DNA from: Prevotella sp. | Lineage (GTDB): Bacteria; Bacteroidota; Bacteroidia; Bacteroidales; Bacteroidaceae | Reading direction: 5' to 3' | Assembly: GCA_022732315.1 (NCBI GenBank) | Contig: JAIJUV010000008.1 | Span: 1 to 39,339, forward strand | DNA: 39,339 bases | Part shown: positions 39,305 to 39,339 of the stretch, one piece after another | Layout: each line of letters starts with the position of its first letter | How positions within the stretch are numbered: position 1 is the first letter of the stretch | Notes under the pieces: model-generated | Told to the model about the DNA's origin: nothing | What the model saw: only the letters and a program-made list of their open reading frames with translations | The model's database searches: none | Translations under genes and position numbers: made by a program

Positions 39305-39339
39305 TTAATTAATAGTTAATAATTTACAATTAATAGTTT
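39305..39339. repeat. Heptad array upstream of folE, running to the window end
   Basis: Five units on the plus strand: TTAATTA, ATAGTTA, ATAATTT, ACAATTA, ATAGTTT. The array may continue beyond the window. Confidence 0.8.

Overview
The window looks like chromosomal DNA of a Bacteroidota member, most likely Prevotellaceae (Segatella/Prevotella copri-like). The reasons are Bacteroidota-type promoters (TTTG, about 20 bp, TAnnTTTG), weak or absent Shine-Dalgarno sequences, and lineage markers: GldH, PorX, PorW/SprE, a Cbp1-like coiled-coil lipoprotein, a two-gene LysO and a RicT/PSP1 protein next to HolB. The species call is an inference. There is no sign of a prophage, insertion sequence, CRISPR array or integrative element; this is a core-genome region with unusual intergenic repeats.

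Layout. 1-804: N-terminal part of clpB (minus). 1171-7859: a one-domain purH (IMP cyclohydrolase only), then the rod-shape operon mreB-mreC-mreD-mrdA-rodA. 7972-12012 (minus): metF, holB, ricT, gldH. 12150-13610: XylE-type sugar/H+ symporter. 13863-15604: a lipoprotein and a secreted NUC-type endonuclease, then tRNA-Lys(TTT). 15852-17586 (minus): AI-2E-family exporter and thymidine kinase. 17683-19337: rsmI and a coiled-coil lipoprotein. 19382-21940: tadA (minus), then yraN, birA, pyrH. 22030-23455 (minus): psd-pssA phospholipid genes. 23591-27641: dnaE-trxA. 27730-29783 (minus): porX and tsaE. 30055-30989: split lysO pair. 31045-36760 (minus): aroA, a Cys-rich membrane protein, a ZnuB-like permease and porW. 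37149-37655: small secreted protein. 37847-39285 (minus): folE and xth.

How the genes fit together. mreBCD, mrdA and rodA form the elongasome. holB and dnaE are replication subunits. psd and pssA make phosphatidylethanolamine. porX and porW belong to type IX secretion, and gldH belongs to the related gliding gene set. The remainder is nucleotide, cofactor, RNA-modification and transport housekeeping.

The most notable signal is non-coding. Nine intergenic arrays are built from degenerate 7-bp units (often paired into 14-bp units). They sit directly against start or stop codons, twice as inverted pairs around a spacer. Separately, five plus-strand genes (purH, the sugar transporter, the coiled-coil lipoprotein, yraN, trxA) carry imperfect tandem duplications of 19-23 bp at or just after their stop codons. 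I know of no named element class in Bacteroidota that covers either pattern.
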